Assembly (NCBI GenBank): GCA_017548445.1
Contig: JAFYZZ010000058.1
Location: 1 to 14,029, forward strand
Direction of reading: 5' to 3'
Source: Bacteroidales bacterium
Lineage (GTDB): Bacteria > Bacteroidota > Bacteroidia > Bacteroidales > UBA932
DNA: 14,029 nucleotides
Part shown: positions 1-6,520 of the stretch, piece by piece
Numbering within the stretch: the stretch's first letter is position 1
How the letters are laid out: every line of letters begins with the position of its first letter
Made by a program: the position numbers and the translations under genes
Notes under the pieces: generated by a model
Databases searched by the model: none
Seen by the model: the letters and a program-made list of their open reading frames with translations, nothing else
What the model was told of the DNA's origin: nothing

Positions 1-1268
1 AGGTAGCCGTCCTCGGTGAAGGCGTTGGCGGAAGCCTCCGGGTTCTTGAAGTAGCCGATGGTGATGTTCTCGCCCTTGGCCTGGATCTCGCCGGCGATGT
101 GCTGGGGATCCTCGGAGTCGATGCGCACGGTGGCGCAGTCGACGGCCTTGCCGCAGGAGCCCGGGACGTACTTGGTCCAGTGCTCATAGGCGAGCAGCGG
201 GCAGGCCTCGGTCATACCGTAGCCGACGAGGTAGGGGAACTTGATCTTCTTGAAGATGCGCTCGACCTCCGGGTTGAGGGCCGCGCCGCCCATGATGAAC
301 TCCTGGACGTTGCCGCCGAAGGCCTGCACGAGGCCGTCCTTGACCTTCTTGTAGATGATCTGGTTGAGGCCGGGGACCTTGAGGAGGAACTTCACGGCCG
401 GCTTGTCGAGCGTGGGTTTGATCTTGGACTTGTAGATCTTCTCCATCACGAGGGGGACGGTGATGAGCAGGTACGGCTTGACGTCGGCGAACGCCTTCAT
501 CAGCGTGGCCGGGGTCGGGGCCTTGCCGAGCCAGTAGATGGCGGTGCCGTTGCAGAGCGGGTAGATGAACTCGATCACGAGGCCGTACATATGGGCCATC
601 GGGAGCATCGAGACCATCTTGTCGCCGGCAGGCACGTGGCGCTGGCTGAAGTCGACGTTCGCGCAGAAGTTGCGGTAGGTCAGCATCACGCCCTTCGGGT
701 CTCCGGTGGAGCCGGAGGTGTAGTTGATCGTGGAGAGGTTATCCCAGTTGTCGGTCGGGAAGGCGACGTCGTCCGGACCGTAGCCGTTGGGCCATTTGGC
801 GGCGAACAGGCTGTCCATCTCGTTGTAGGCGGCCTCGACTTCCGGGCTGGCGGCCCAGAGGAGCTTCCAGCTGTCCACGTCCACGACGAACTTGAGCGCC
901 GGCATTTCGGCGATGTTCATCTGGCCGAACTTGTCCTCGTTGGTGAAGAGGGCGATGCTTTCGGAGTGGTTGACCAGGAAGGTGGCGTTCTCCGCGGTGA
1001 AGTCGGCGAGGAGCGGGACGATGACGGTTTCGAAGGTATTGACCGCGAGGTAGGACATACCCCAGCGGGCGCCGTTGCGGGCCCAGAGGGCGATCTTTTC
1101 GCCTTTCTGGATGCCGACTTTCTCGAAGACGAGGTGGAATTTCTCAATCTGGGTGGCCATCTGGCCGTAGGTGAAGGACTCGCCGCCGATGCTGTTGAGG
1201 GCGGCCTTGTCCCAGTACTTTCGCGTTGCGTTCTGCAGACGCTCCAAGTAGTGCGGATATTTCTCCAT
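1..1268 (-). CDS. AMP-forming long-chain acyl-CoA/acyl-ACP synthetase, partial (3' end beyond window)
   Basis: The protein activates a free fatty acid with ATP to an acyl-adenylate and passes it to CoA or ACP. About 422 codons are visible, read from an ATG at 1266-1268 (MEKYPHYLERLQ) and open to the window edge. Visible motifs are the ANL phosphate loop YTSGSTGDPKG at about residues 183-193, a GYGMTE adenylation motif, and IAGEI...GYFKNPEA. The sequence stops just before the expected W(F/L)RTGD motif, so the C-terminal subdomain with the catalytic lysine lies outside. The start follows a good promoter at 1300-1330. It is a paralogue of the ligase at 7685-9340, with the same motif spacing and shared stretches such as GVMLTYRN. 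It is transcribed away from the HAD gene at 1399. The family is certain; the acceptor (CoA or ACP) and chain length are not determined. Confidence 0.93.
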   Translation of the reverse strand, partial: MEKYPHYLERLQNATRKYWDKAALNSIGGESFTYGQMATQIEKFHLVFEKVGIQKGEKIALWARNGARWGMSYLAVNTFETVIVPLLADFTAENATFLVNHSESIALFTNEDKFGQMNIAEMPALKFVVDVDSWKLLWAASPEVEAAYNEMDSLFAAKWPNGYGPDDVAFPTDNWDNLSTINYTSGSTGDPKGVMLTYRNFCANVDFSQRHVPAGDKMVSMLPMAHMYGLVIEFIYPLCNGTAIYWLGKAPTPATLMKAFADVKPYLLITVPLVMEKIYKSKIKPTLDKPAVKFLLKVPGLNQIIYKKVKDGLVQAFGGNVQEFIMGGAALNPEVERIFKKIKFPYLVGYGMTEACPLLAYEHWTKYVPGSCGKAVDCATVRIDSEDPQHIAGEIQAKGENITIGYFKNPEASANAFTEDGY

Positions 1269-1299
1269 ATCGGTTCTTAGATTTCGAATGTTGAGAAAA

Positions 1300-1330
1300 C
1301 AAATTTACTTGGTCTCGGGTATTTTTGCAA
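1300..1330 (-). promoter_or_regulatory. Bacteroidales-type promoter of the acyl ligase
   Basis: Read on the minus strand, TTG (1330-1328) is followed after exactly 20 nt by TAAATTTG (1307-1300). This is a full match to the TAnnTTTG -7 element at the usual spacing. Transcription would start near 1293, giving a 5' UTR of about 25 nt before the ATG at 1268. The match is seen directly; activity is inferred. Confidence 0.7.
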
Positions 1331-1369
1331 TCCCGTGCGTGCGTATGTGGCGAATTATTACGATATTTG
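1320..1369 (+). promoter_or_regulatory. Possible promoter region of the HAD gene
   Basis: Two plus-strand -7-like elements precede the HAD gene: TATTTTTG at 1320-1327 (full match to TAnnTTTG) and GATATTTG at 1362-1369 (one mismatch). Neither has a TTG at the expected 19-21 nt upstream, so the choice is open. The first overlaps the divergent acyl-ligase promoter. Confidence 0.35.
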
Positions 1370-1398
1370 GGGCGAAATGCTTTAATATGTGGTGAACT

Positions 1399-2235
1399 AT
1401 GGTCCAGAAAAAACCGATTGTCGCACTCGTTTACGATTATGACGGAACGCTCTCGCCGGGCAACATGCAGGAGTTCGGCTTCATCCAGGCCGTCGGCAAG
1501 ACGGCCGACGAATTCTGGCGGATGAGCGACAGCATCGCCATCGGCCAGGATGCCTCCAACGTCCTTTCCTATATGAAACTGATGTTCGACGAGGCGAAGC
1601 GCAACGGCATCAAGCTCCGCCGCGAGGACTTCGAGCGCTTCGGCCAGAACATCCAGCTCTTCGACGGCGTGCGCGAGTGGTTCCGCCTGATCAACCGCTA
1701 CGGCGAGGAGCACGGCGTGCGGATCGAGCACTACATCAATTCCTCCGGCCTCAAGGAGATCATCGAGGGCAGCCCGATTGCCCACGAATTCAAGCACATC
1801 TTCGCCGGCACGTTCATCTACGATGCCAACGGCGAGGCGGAGTGGCCGGGCATCGCCGTGGACTACACCGCCAAGACGCAGTTCCTCTTCAAGATCAGCA
1901 AGGGCATCTTCAGCGCCCGCGACAACAAGCAGGTCAACGAGTCGATGGCCGAGGACAAGAAACGCATCCCGTTCACGCATATGATCTATTTCGGCGACGG
2001 CGACACGGACGTGCCCTGTATGAAGATCGTGGGGATGTTCGGGGGCCATTCGATCGCGGTCTATGACCCGCAGAACGAGCGGAAGAAGGCCACGGCGGCG
2101 AAGCTCAAGCGCCAGGGGCGCGTGGCGTTCGCCGTGCCGGCCGTCTATACGCCCGACGGGCCCGCGTACCGCGTGGTCACGGCCATCATCGACAAGATAA
2201 AAGCCGACTGGGTACTCAGCCGGCTCTCGAAATAA
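1399..2235 (+). CDS. HAD-superfamily hydrolase (phosphatase-like), 278 aa
   Basis: A cytoplasmic haloacid dehalogenase-fold hydrolase, most likely a small-molecule phosphomonoesterase; the substrate is unknown. Motif I is DYDGTL at residues 13-18, with D13 the nucleophile and D15 the general acid/base. The motif II serine is probably S115 or S116 in YINSSGL. Motif IV is FGDGDTD at 198-204, giving the Mg2+-binding acidic residues. The helical insert between motifs I and II (about residues 20-90) resembles the cap of phosphoserine-phosphatase-type members. No signal peptide or membrane segment is seen. The ATG at 1399 is the first in frame just upstream of motif I and is kept. The gene diverges from the acyl ligase with a 130-bp gap. 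No convincing terminator follows. Family assignment is secure; specificity is not. Confidence 0.9.
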   Translation: MVQKKPIVALVYDYDGTLSPGNMQEFGFIQAVGKTADEFWRMSDSIAIGQDASNVLSYMKLMFDEAKRNGIKLRREDFERFGQNIQLFDGVREWFRLINRYGEEHGVRIEHYINSSGLKEIIEGSPIAHEFKHIFAGTFIYDANGEAEWPGIAVDYTAKTQFLFKISKGIFSARDNKQVNESMAEDKKRIPFTHMIYFGDGDTDVPCMKIVGMFGGHSIAVYDPQNERKKATAAKLKRQGRVAFAVPAVYTPDGPAYRVVTAIIDKIKADWVLSRLSK

Positions 2236-2372
2236 TTCTCTGTTCGGAAATCCTTATCCGCCCATGCTGAAACCGATGTCGTCTTGGCTATCAGCCTGAC
2301 GGTCTCGTGCTGTTTTCATGGTGTGATTATGTATAATTGGGGATGATTAAGGCGAAAAATCCCTAAAACTGC

Positions 2373-2402
2373 TTGACGGAATCGTTTTTATTTCTAACTT
2401 AG
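2373..2402 (+). promoter_or_regulatory. Promoter of the lipoprotein/beta-barrel operon
   Basis: TTG at 2373-2375 is followed after 19 nt by TAACTTAG (2395-2402), which matches TAnnTTTG at seven of eight positions. Transcription would start near 2409 and leave a leader of about 83 nt before the ATG at 2492. Between the HAD stop at 2235 and this point (about 140 bp) nothing convincing was seen. Confidence 0.5.
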
Positions 2403-2450
2403 CAAAAGTTTGAAAGAACTAAGTCGGAGGCTATTAGTTTTTATGTTGGT

Positions 2451-2464
2451 TTAGGTCAACCTAA
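2451..2464 (+). promoter_or_regulatory. 14-bp palindrome in the lipoprotein leader
   Basis: TTAGGT-CA-ACCTAA is a perfect 6-bp inverted repeat around a 2-bp centre. It lies about 42 bp downstream of the inferred start site and 27 bp before the start codon. The size and symmetry suit a dimeric repressor site in a transcribed leader. The 2-nt loop is too short for a stable RNA hairpin. Function is inferred only. Confidence 0.3.
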
Positions 2465-2491
2465 TCGGCACTTTTTTTAATCTTTATAACT

Positions 2492-3949
2492 ATGAGAAAA
2501 ATCTTACTGTTTTCTGTCGTGTTAATCTCCTTGTTCGTTTCATGCGAAAACAAGCCTCTTGACGATAAAGGAGTGTGTGATCAACCCGTTCTGGTTGATC
2601 GGCTTTCTTTCGATTCTCCTGAAGCATTTGAGTATGCTATGCTGGAGATGAGTGATTCTGATTTCCGTTCCTTGAGCGGTAGCTTGAAGGCAAGTCTGTT
2701 TAGCCCTGTTTCATCTTTGAATATTGAAGATGATCCTATCTTGAGTTGTGATTTTCAAGATATCCCTCAAGTGAAAGCGACGGATGTGAAATCACTTTTT
2801 GAATTAGGAGGATATGAAGATCTTGTCCCTGAGGAACGGTTGGCGAGATTGTTGAACGCTCGTGCCGAAATAGAGATTGGAGGGAGGGTTTACAAGATTT
2901 CTCCGGAAGGGACATACTTCTTTCGGAAGTCCTTTGAGTCCGGTTTCAATGATAAGTATTCGCGTTTGAAGAACTTGAAAGGGACCCGTATCGATGATAT
3001 GACAGAGCTGCTGGAGACGGGTATCTTCCGGTATGATACTTTCCGGTCTGACCGTCCCGATCCCAATGAAACCATTTCTCTTACTTACCAGGCGCCGACT
3101 GCATCGGGTCCTACTTTTGGCTCTGATCCCGTTGGCCCTACTCTTGTTTCTCAGCTCCAACTTCTAAATTTTAATGCATATCCGAAGTATTGTAGCGATG
3201 CTAAGACATGGCTGGGGAACATCATTCAATCGCTTGTTGGACGCAACAAATCTTTCGATTATTCTTTTTCGAAGGATCGTCGTTTTACGGCGAAGCTTTA
3301 TTACTATGATTATCTCTTCTGGACGTCGATCGGTGCTGTGACGAAGTATCAGAAAAAAGGTTTTTTGGGAATATGGGGGAAAACGGCTGCATCTGAAATC
3401 TATTTAGCGTGGAGCGATATAATCCTGGAAACAGATATTAAGGGAAATCCACTTGAGCTTCCGAAAAATGCAGGTCCGATAACGGTTGTAGATAAGATTT
3501 ACAATAAGAATACTGCAAGAAATGAAAACGTGGCATATGTCTTGGGCCTGTATGTCAAGCAGGAGGATATAGAAAAGGCAATCGGAGCCGGATTAAAATC
3601 GCTTCTTTCGACCATCAGGTCTAAAACAGGTGTGGATGTCTCTGGCAAAGATAAAATCACCCTTGTCGGTCCCCAAAAATATTATACTATTATCCCCCAT
3701 AGTGGCAGTGCCAAGAAAAATGTTGCCGAACTGAGCGAGAGTTTCTATTTTGATCCGTCGATTTATATTTCCAATACGCTTCTGCAATCGCCTTCTGGAA
3801 GTGGCGGGTGGCTCAAGTGGCTTGCGGAGCTTATAAAAGGTTATATTGATTTGCCCAATACGAGACTTGTCTGTGGCGCGATTCAAACGGCAGTTGAAAC
3901 GCCTAATGGCGAGATTGGTGCCATGACAATTTATAAACCGAAGAAATAA
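2492..3949 (+). CDS. Unrecognised Bacteroidota lipoprotein, 485 aa
   Basis: No family can be named with confidence. The N-terminus is a lipoprotein signal: MRK, a hydrophobic core, then SLFVSC with the lipidated Cys at residue 18, followed by a polar tether (ENKPLDDK). The mature protein is mixed alpha/beta. Around residues 120-145 it has an EIEIGGRVYKISPEGTYFF segment, a type of motif seen in other hypothetical Bacteroidales lipoproteins (recalled, not checked). A Tyr/Trp-rich middle (about 265-310) includes LYYYDYLFW and KKGFLGIWGK. A Gly-Ser-Gly-Gly-Trp segment lies near residues 430-435. No catalytic motif, MACPF signature or TPR was found. Codon use is clearly A+T-richer than in flanking genes: the line at 3481-3540 has 19 G+C of 60, while 10321-10380 in fabF has 41 of 60. 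Its stop overlaps the next start by one base (ATAATG), implying translational coupling. It probably sits in the outer membrane with its partner. Confidence 0.85.
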   Translation: MRKILLFSVVLISLFVSCENKPLDDKGVCDQPVLVDRLSFDSPEAFEYAMLEMSDSDFRSLSGSLKASLFSPVSSLNIEDDPILSCDFQDIPQVKATDVKSLFELGGYEDLVPEERLARLLNARAEIEIGGRVYKISPEGTYFFRKSFESGFNDKYSRLKNLKGTRIDDMTELLETGIFRYDTFRSDRPDPNETISLTYQAPTASGPTFGSDPVGPTLVSQLQLLNFNAYPKYCSDAKTWLGNIIQSLVGRNKSFDYSFSKDRRFTAKLYYYDYLFWTSIGAVTKYQKKGFLGIWGKTAASEIYLAWSDIILETDIKGNPLELPKNAGPITVVDKIYNKNTARNENVAYVLGLYVKQEDIEKAIGAGLKSLLSTIRSKTGVDVSGKDKITLVGPQKYYTIIPHSGSAKKNVAELSESFYFDPSIYISNTLLQSPSGSGGWLKWLAELIKGYIDLPNTRLVCGAIQTAVETPNGEIGAMTIYKPKK

Positions 3950-4494
3950 TGAAAAAATGCTTTATGATCTCGGCCTTTATCCTGTGCTGCGTAGCGTGCT
4001 TTGCGCAGCAGAAGGAGCGGCGAACCGTCGAGGTGGAACTTGGCGCTGGTATCCTTTATTCGTTTGACAAAGCCATTTTTGATGTAACGGATCCGGGAGC
4101 GGTGCTTTTTGCCGAGGTCAAGTATGTTTTCCCTTCGATGCCTTTGGATATTGGAGCGCAGGCCTCGTGTCAAATCTTCCGGCGGAAATCCGAATTGGAT
4201 TTGATGGATTATACGTCCAGCAATATCCTTTTGATCGCGGACTATTCGTTTTATCAGACTCCATCTGCGCGTGCCTATTTGGGACTCGGAGCCGGTGTGG
4301 GTTTCTTTGAAGAAGACCGTTTCCTCGAACGGGATGCGCCAGGATCCTTTTATTCGAGGCAGGGGGCTGCTCCTTTCTGTGCTATGCCGCGAATTGGTAT
4401 CCAGTTTTTCAGGCATTTGGATCTGTCTCTCTCGTATCTAATCGAGGACAGAGCCAACCAAAACCTTAGTTTCCGTATTGGTTACGTCTTTTAG
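3949..4494 (+). CDS. Small outer-membrane beta-barrel protein, 181 aa
   Basis: The protein starts with a signal peptide (MKKCFMISAFILCCVACFAQ) cleavable near FAQ/QKE. The remaining 160 or so residues alternate hydrophobic and polar positions in short strands with Gly-rich turns, such as VEVELGAGILYSF, ARAYLGLGAGVGFF and LDLSLSYLIE. The chain ends in RIGYVF, the aromatic C-terminus used for barrel insertion. The length suits an eight-stranded barrel of the OmpX/OmpW-like type. The start overlaps the upstream stop by one base, so the two proteins are likely made together and may form a lipoprotein-barrel complex. It shares the A+T-rich composition of its partner. A transport or surface-display role cannot be chosen from sequence alone. 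Confidence 0.8.
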   Translation: MKKCFMISAFILCCVACFAQQKERRTVEVELGAGILYSFDKAIFDVTDPGAVLFAEVKYVFPSMPLDIGAQASCQIFRRKSELDLMDYTSSNILLIADYSFYQTPSARAYLGLGAGVGFFEEDRFLERDAPGSFYSRQGAAPFCAMPRIGIQFFRHLDLSLSYLIEDRANQNLSFRIGYVF

Positions 4495-4506
4495 GAAACA
4501 AGATTT

Positions 4507-4537
4507 AGAGGCCTCGCAGCGGTTGCGAGGCCTCTTT
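4507..4537 (+). terminator. Strong intrinsic terminator after the beta-barrel gene
   Basis: AGAGGCCTCGCA (4507-4518) pairs perfectly with TGCGAGGCCTCT (4524-4535) across a 5-nt loop, GCGGT. The 12-bp stem is followed by TTTCGTTATT. It closes the A+T-rich operon 13 bp after the stop codon. Confidence 0.85.
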
Positions 4538-4542
4538 CGTTA

Positions 4543-4573
4543 TTCCAAAAATATAAAATAATCGATATCTTTG
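4543..4573 (+). promoter_or_regulatory. Promoter of the DUF3298 lipoprotein gene
   Basis: TATCTTTG at 4566-4573 fully matches the -7 element TAnnTTTG. At the usual 20-nt distance upstream there is only TTC (4543-4545), a weak -33. Transcription would begin near 4580, downstream of the TTG codon at 4571, which therefore cannot be the start of the following gene. Confidence 0.55.
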
Positions 4574-4618
4574 CTGGCGTCGTTGCAAGACGAGGACAAA
4601 ATGCAAATCAAGATGAAT

Positions 4619-5362
4619 ATGAAACGCTTTTTTCTGCTTTCCGTGCTGCTTGTGCTGGCTGTGGCCTGCTCTCGCGAACTGACGTACAAGACCTGCAGCC
4701 TGGAAGACAGCGTCCAGCTCGCCGGAATCGACGCGGGCTGCGAGGTTTCCTGCACGTTCGACTATGTGACGGGCGGCGTGAGCGATGCCGTGAAGGAAAA
4801 GATCAACGGCGCCATCATCGCCAACCACATCCTCTTCGAAGAGGCGGACGGCCGGACGGACGTTCCGGCCGCCTGCAAGCAGTGGGTCGAGGAGCAGCTG
4901 GGCGAATTCAGCGTGGACGAAGGCTATGACGAGGAGAACGCGTGGATGTTCCATTTCGAGTTCACGCGCGAAGGCCGCTTCACGACGGCCTGCAAGTCCC
5001 GCCACCTGCAGACCTACAGCGCCACCTATTCGGACTACACCGGCGGCGCCCACGGGATGTACGGCATCATCAACAACGTCTTCGACCTGACCACCGGCGA
5101 GCTCGTGACCGAGCAGGACCTCTTCGCCGCCGGCTACAAGGAAGGCGTCGCGGACCTGCTGAAGCAGTCGCTCTCGGCCTATCTCGCCGAGAACGAGGCG
5201 GAGGAGGACATGGTCTTCGGCCAGCCGGAGCCCTACGACAACTTCGCCGTATCGGAAGAAGGCATTACCTGGACCTACAACCCCTACGAGATCGCCCCCT
5301 ACGCGATGGGCGCGATCGAGCTCACGGTCTCCTGGTCCGACCTGAAACCCTATCTGAAGTAG
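4619..5362 (+). CDS. DUF3298/RsiV-like lipoprotein, 247 aa
   Basis: A secreted lipoprotein of the DUF3298 family, which is related to the extracytoplasmic part of RsiV-type proteins; its biochemical role is not established. The chosen start gives MKRFFLLSVLLVLAVAC, a lipoprotein signal with Cys at residue 17. In-frame ATGs at 4601 and 4613 are also possible and would add 6 or 2 residues. The family mark is YTGGAHG at about residues 140-146, followed by FDLTTGELVTEQDLF, the classic core of the DUF3298 domain. The N-terminal part (about 25-125) corresponds to the DUF4163-like half. The C-terminus ends in ELTVSWSDLKPYLK, again typical. The gene has its own promoter and converges on the tRNA genes, sharing a bidirectional terminator. 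Cell-envelope stress sensing or glycan binding are guesses. Confidence 0.85.
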   Translation: MKRFFLLSVLLVLAVACSRELTYKTCSLEDSVQLAGIDAGCEVSCTFDYVTGGVSDAVKEKINGAIIANHILFEEADGRTDVPAACKQWVEEQLGEFSVDEGYDEENAWMFHFEFTREGRFTTACKSRHLQTYSATYSDYTGGAHGMYGIINNVFDLTTGELVTEQDLFAAGYKEGVADLLKQSLSAYLAENEAEEDMVFGQPEPYDNFAVSEEGITWTYNPYEIAPYAMGAIELTVSWSDLKPYLK

Positions 5363-5381
5363 TCCTTCCCGGATACGGATC

Positions 5382-5434
5382 GGGAGCACAAAAAAAAGAC
5401 TTGCAAATCATTGCAAGTCTTTTTGTGTGCTCCC
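5382..5434. terminator. Bidirectional foldback terminator overlapping the tRNA-Lys 3' end
   Basis: The inner stem GACTTGCAA (5398-5406) pairs with TTGCAAGTC (5411-5419) around an ATCA loop and is flanked by A and T tracts, so it works as an intrinsic terminator in both directions. An outer arm GGGAGCACA (5382-5390) pairs perfectly with TGTGCTCCC (5426-5434). The right outer arm is the acceptor strand plus discriminator of the tRNA at 5428-5500. The left half lies 19 bp past the stop of the DUF3298 gene. Confidence 0.8.
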
Positions 5435-5500
5435 TTAGGGGCTCGAACCCTAGACACCCTGATTAAGAGTCAGGTGCTCTACCAACTGAGCTAAGGAAGC
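5428..5500 (-). tRNA. tRNA-Lys(CTT)
   Basis: The 73-nt cloverleaf is read on the minus strand. The acceptor stem GCTTCCT pairs with AGGGAGC (one G-T pair). The D arm is GCTCAGTTGGTAGAGC, the anticodon stem CCTGA/TCAGG, and the loop CTCTTAA, giving anticodon CTT for AAG codons. The T arm contains GGTTCGAGCCC and the discriminator is A. CCA is not encoded: the next bases are CAC. It lies 33 nt downstream of a second lysine tRNA and shares its transcript. Confidence 0.96.
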
Positions 5501-5533
5501 AATATTTTCAAACGAAAGCTCGTTTCACTTTTG

Positions 5534-5606
5534 TGACCCGTTCGGGGCTCGAACCCGAGACCCCAACATTAAAAGTGTTGTGCTCTACCAACTGAGCTAA
5601 CGAGTC
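5534..5606 (-). tRNA. tRNA-Lys(TTT)
   Basis: The 73-nt cloverleaf is read on the minus strand. The acceptor stem GACTCGT pairs with ACGGGTC, with one T-G pair. The D arm is GCTCAGTTGGTAGAGC, the anticodon stem CAACA/TGTTG, and the loop CTTTTAA, giving anticodon TTT for AAA/AAG codons. The T arm contains GGTTCGAGCCC and the discriminator is A. CCA is not encoded. It is the promoter-proximal member of a two-tRNA operon carrying both lysine isoacceptors. Confidence 0.96.
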
Positions 5607-5622
5607 CTCCGTTTTGGGATTG

Positions 5623-5654
5623 CAAAGGTATCTCTTTCTTCTGAATTCTCCAAA
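5623..5654 (-). promoter_or_regulatory. Promoter of the tRNA-Lys operon
   Basis: On the minus strand, TTTG (5654-5651) is followed after 20 nt by TACCTTTG (5630-5623), a perfect match to the Bacteroidales consensus at ideal spacing. Transcription would start near 5615, about 9 nt before the first tRNA. The -33 element begins one base past the manC stop codon (5656-5658). No terminator was seen between manC and this promoter. Confidence 0.85.
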
Positions 5655-5655
5655 T

Positions 5656-6516
5656 TTATTTCAACTTTTTTCCAGTTATTTTCTCAATTGCCTCAAAACT
5701 GCCCAGGTCGCTCCACATCCAGTGCCCCGGAATCATATGGACGTCGTCGGATTTCTCCATCACGGCGTAGTCGATCGAGATCTTCTCGCAGGTCGGGAAA
5801 AGGCGCGCCAGCTCAGCCGGTTCGGCCGGGGTGAAGAGGGAAGGGGCGAGCTCGTCCATCACGCCGCAGATCTGCGGGGCGTAGCGGCGGAGCTCCGCCT
5901 CGATGGTCGCGACGTTCCAGACGAAGATGCCGGCGTTCCAGAAGTAGCCGCCTTCGTCCAGGTAGGCCTGGGCGACCTCCAGCGAGGGCTTCTCCTTGAA
6001 GGAGGCGACCTTCACGACGCCCTCCGTGGCGCCCGGCGCGTGGATGTAGCCGTAGCCGGTGTGCGGATAGGTCGGGTTGATGCCCACGCACACGATGGCG
6101 GGGCGCGTCGCCGTGAAGTCGAGCGCGGTGCGCATCGTGGCGGCGAAGGCGTCGCAGTCGGGGACATAGGCGTCCGCCGGCGTCACGACGATGTTGGCCT
6201 GCGGATCCTTGCGGCGGATCTTCCAGCAGGCGTAGGCGATGCAGGGTGCCGTGTTGCGCGCCTCCGGCTCGGCGAGGATGTGGTCTTCGGGGATGCCGGG
6301 CAGCTGCTCGCGGATGAAATGGATATAGTTGGCGGAGGTGACCACCCAGAACTGCGCATCGGCGTCCGTGCGCAGGAAACGGTCATACGTCAGTTGGATC
6401 AGGGTCTTGCCGCAGTCGAGCAGGTCCAGGAACTGCTTGGGATGCTCGGGGGTGCTGATAGGATACAGCCGGCTGCCAACACCTCCGGCCATAATGACGA
6501 CGTGGTTGTGTGTCAT
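5656..6516 (-). CDS. manC: Mannose-1-phosphate guanylyltransferase, short form, 286 aa
   Basis: The enzyme makes GDP-mannose from mannose-1-phosphate and GTP in the cytoplasm, feeding glycan, capsule and GDP-fucose synthesis. The nucleotide-binding signature AGGVGSRLYPISTPEHPKQF is at residues 10-29. EPEARNTAP (83-91), FKEKPS (173-178), NAGIFVW (194-200), SIDYAVMEK (247-255) and WSDLGSF (268-274) are all family marks. The usual LPSDHLI-type metal/sugar motif reads TPADAYV (112-118), keeping the Asp but replacing His. The protein stops about 12 residues after the WSDLG motif, whereas family members are commonly about 340-480 aa with a C-terminal beta-helix, so that domain is missing. The gene starts 4 bp after the LytTR stop and is co-transcribed with it. 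A related sugar-1-phosphate nucleotidyltransferase remains possible. Confidence 0.88.
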   Translation of the reverse strand: MTHNHVVIMAGGVGSRLYPISTPEHPKQFLDLLDCGKTLIQLTYDRFLRTDADAQFWVVTSANYIHFIREQLPGIPEDHILAEPEARNTAPCIAYACWKIRRKDPQANIVVTPADAYVPDCDAFAATMRTALDFTATRPAIVCVGINPTYPHTGYGYIHAPGATEGVVKVASFKEKPSLEVAQAYLDEGGYFWNAGIFVWNVATIEAELRRYAPQICGVMDELAPSLFTPAEPAELARLFPTCEKISIDYAVMEKSDDVHMIPGHWMWSDLGSFEAIEKITGKKLK

Positions 6517-6520
6517 AGTG

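Noticed and set aside
99..1280. A 393-codon plus-strand frame opposite the first acyl ligase
   Set aside because: The minus strand encodes a clear ANL ligase with its own consensus promoter; the plus frame is repetitive Glu/Asp/Gly/Val.
2492..3949. Idea that the 485-aa lipoprotein is a MACPF-type antimicrobial toxin
   Set aside because: The MACPF signature (Y/W-G-T/S-H-F/Y followed by GG) was not found in the translation.
4571..4618. Upstream TTG start that would lengthen the DUF3298 lipoprotein
   Set aside because: The TTG lies within the -7 element TATCTTTG and before the likely transcription start, and it would spoil the lipoprotein signal peptide.
5428..5606. tRNA-Lys genes as an integration site for the A+T-rich unit
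   Set aside because: The unit ends about 900 bp away, beyond an intact DUF3298 gene. There is no integrase, and the only repeat of the tRNA end is short and inverted, not a direct att duplication.
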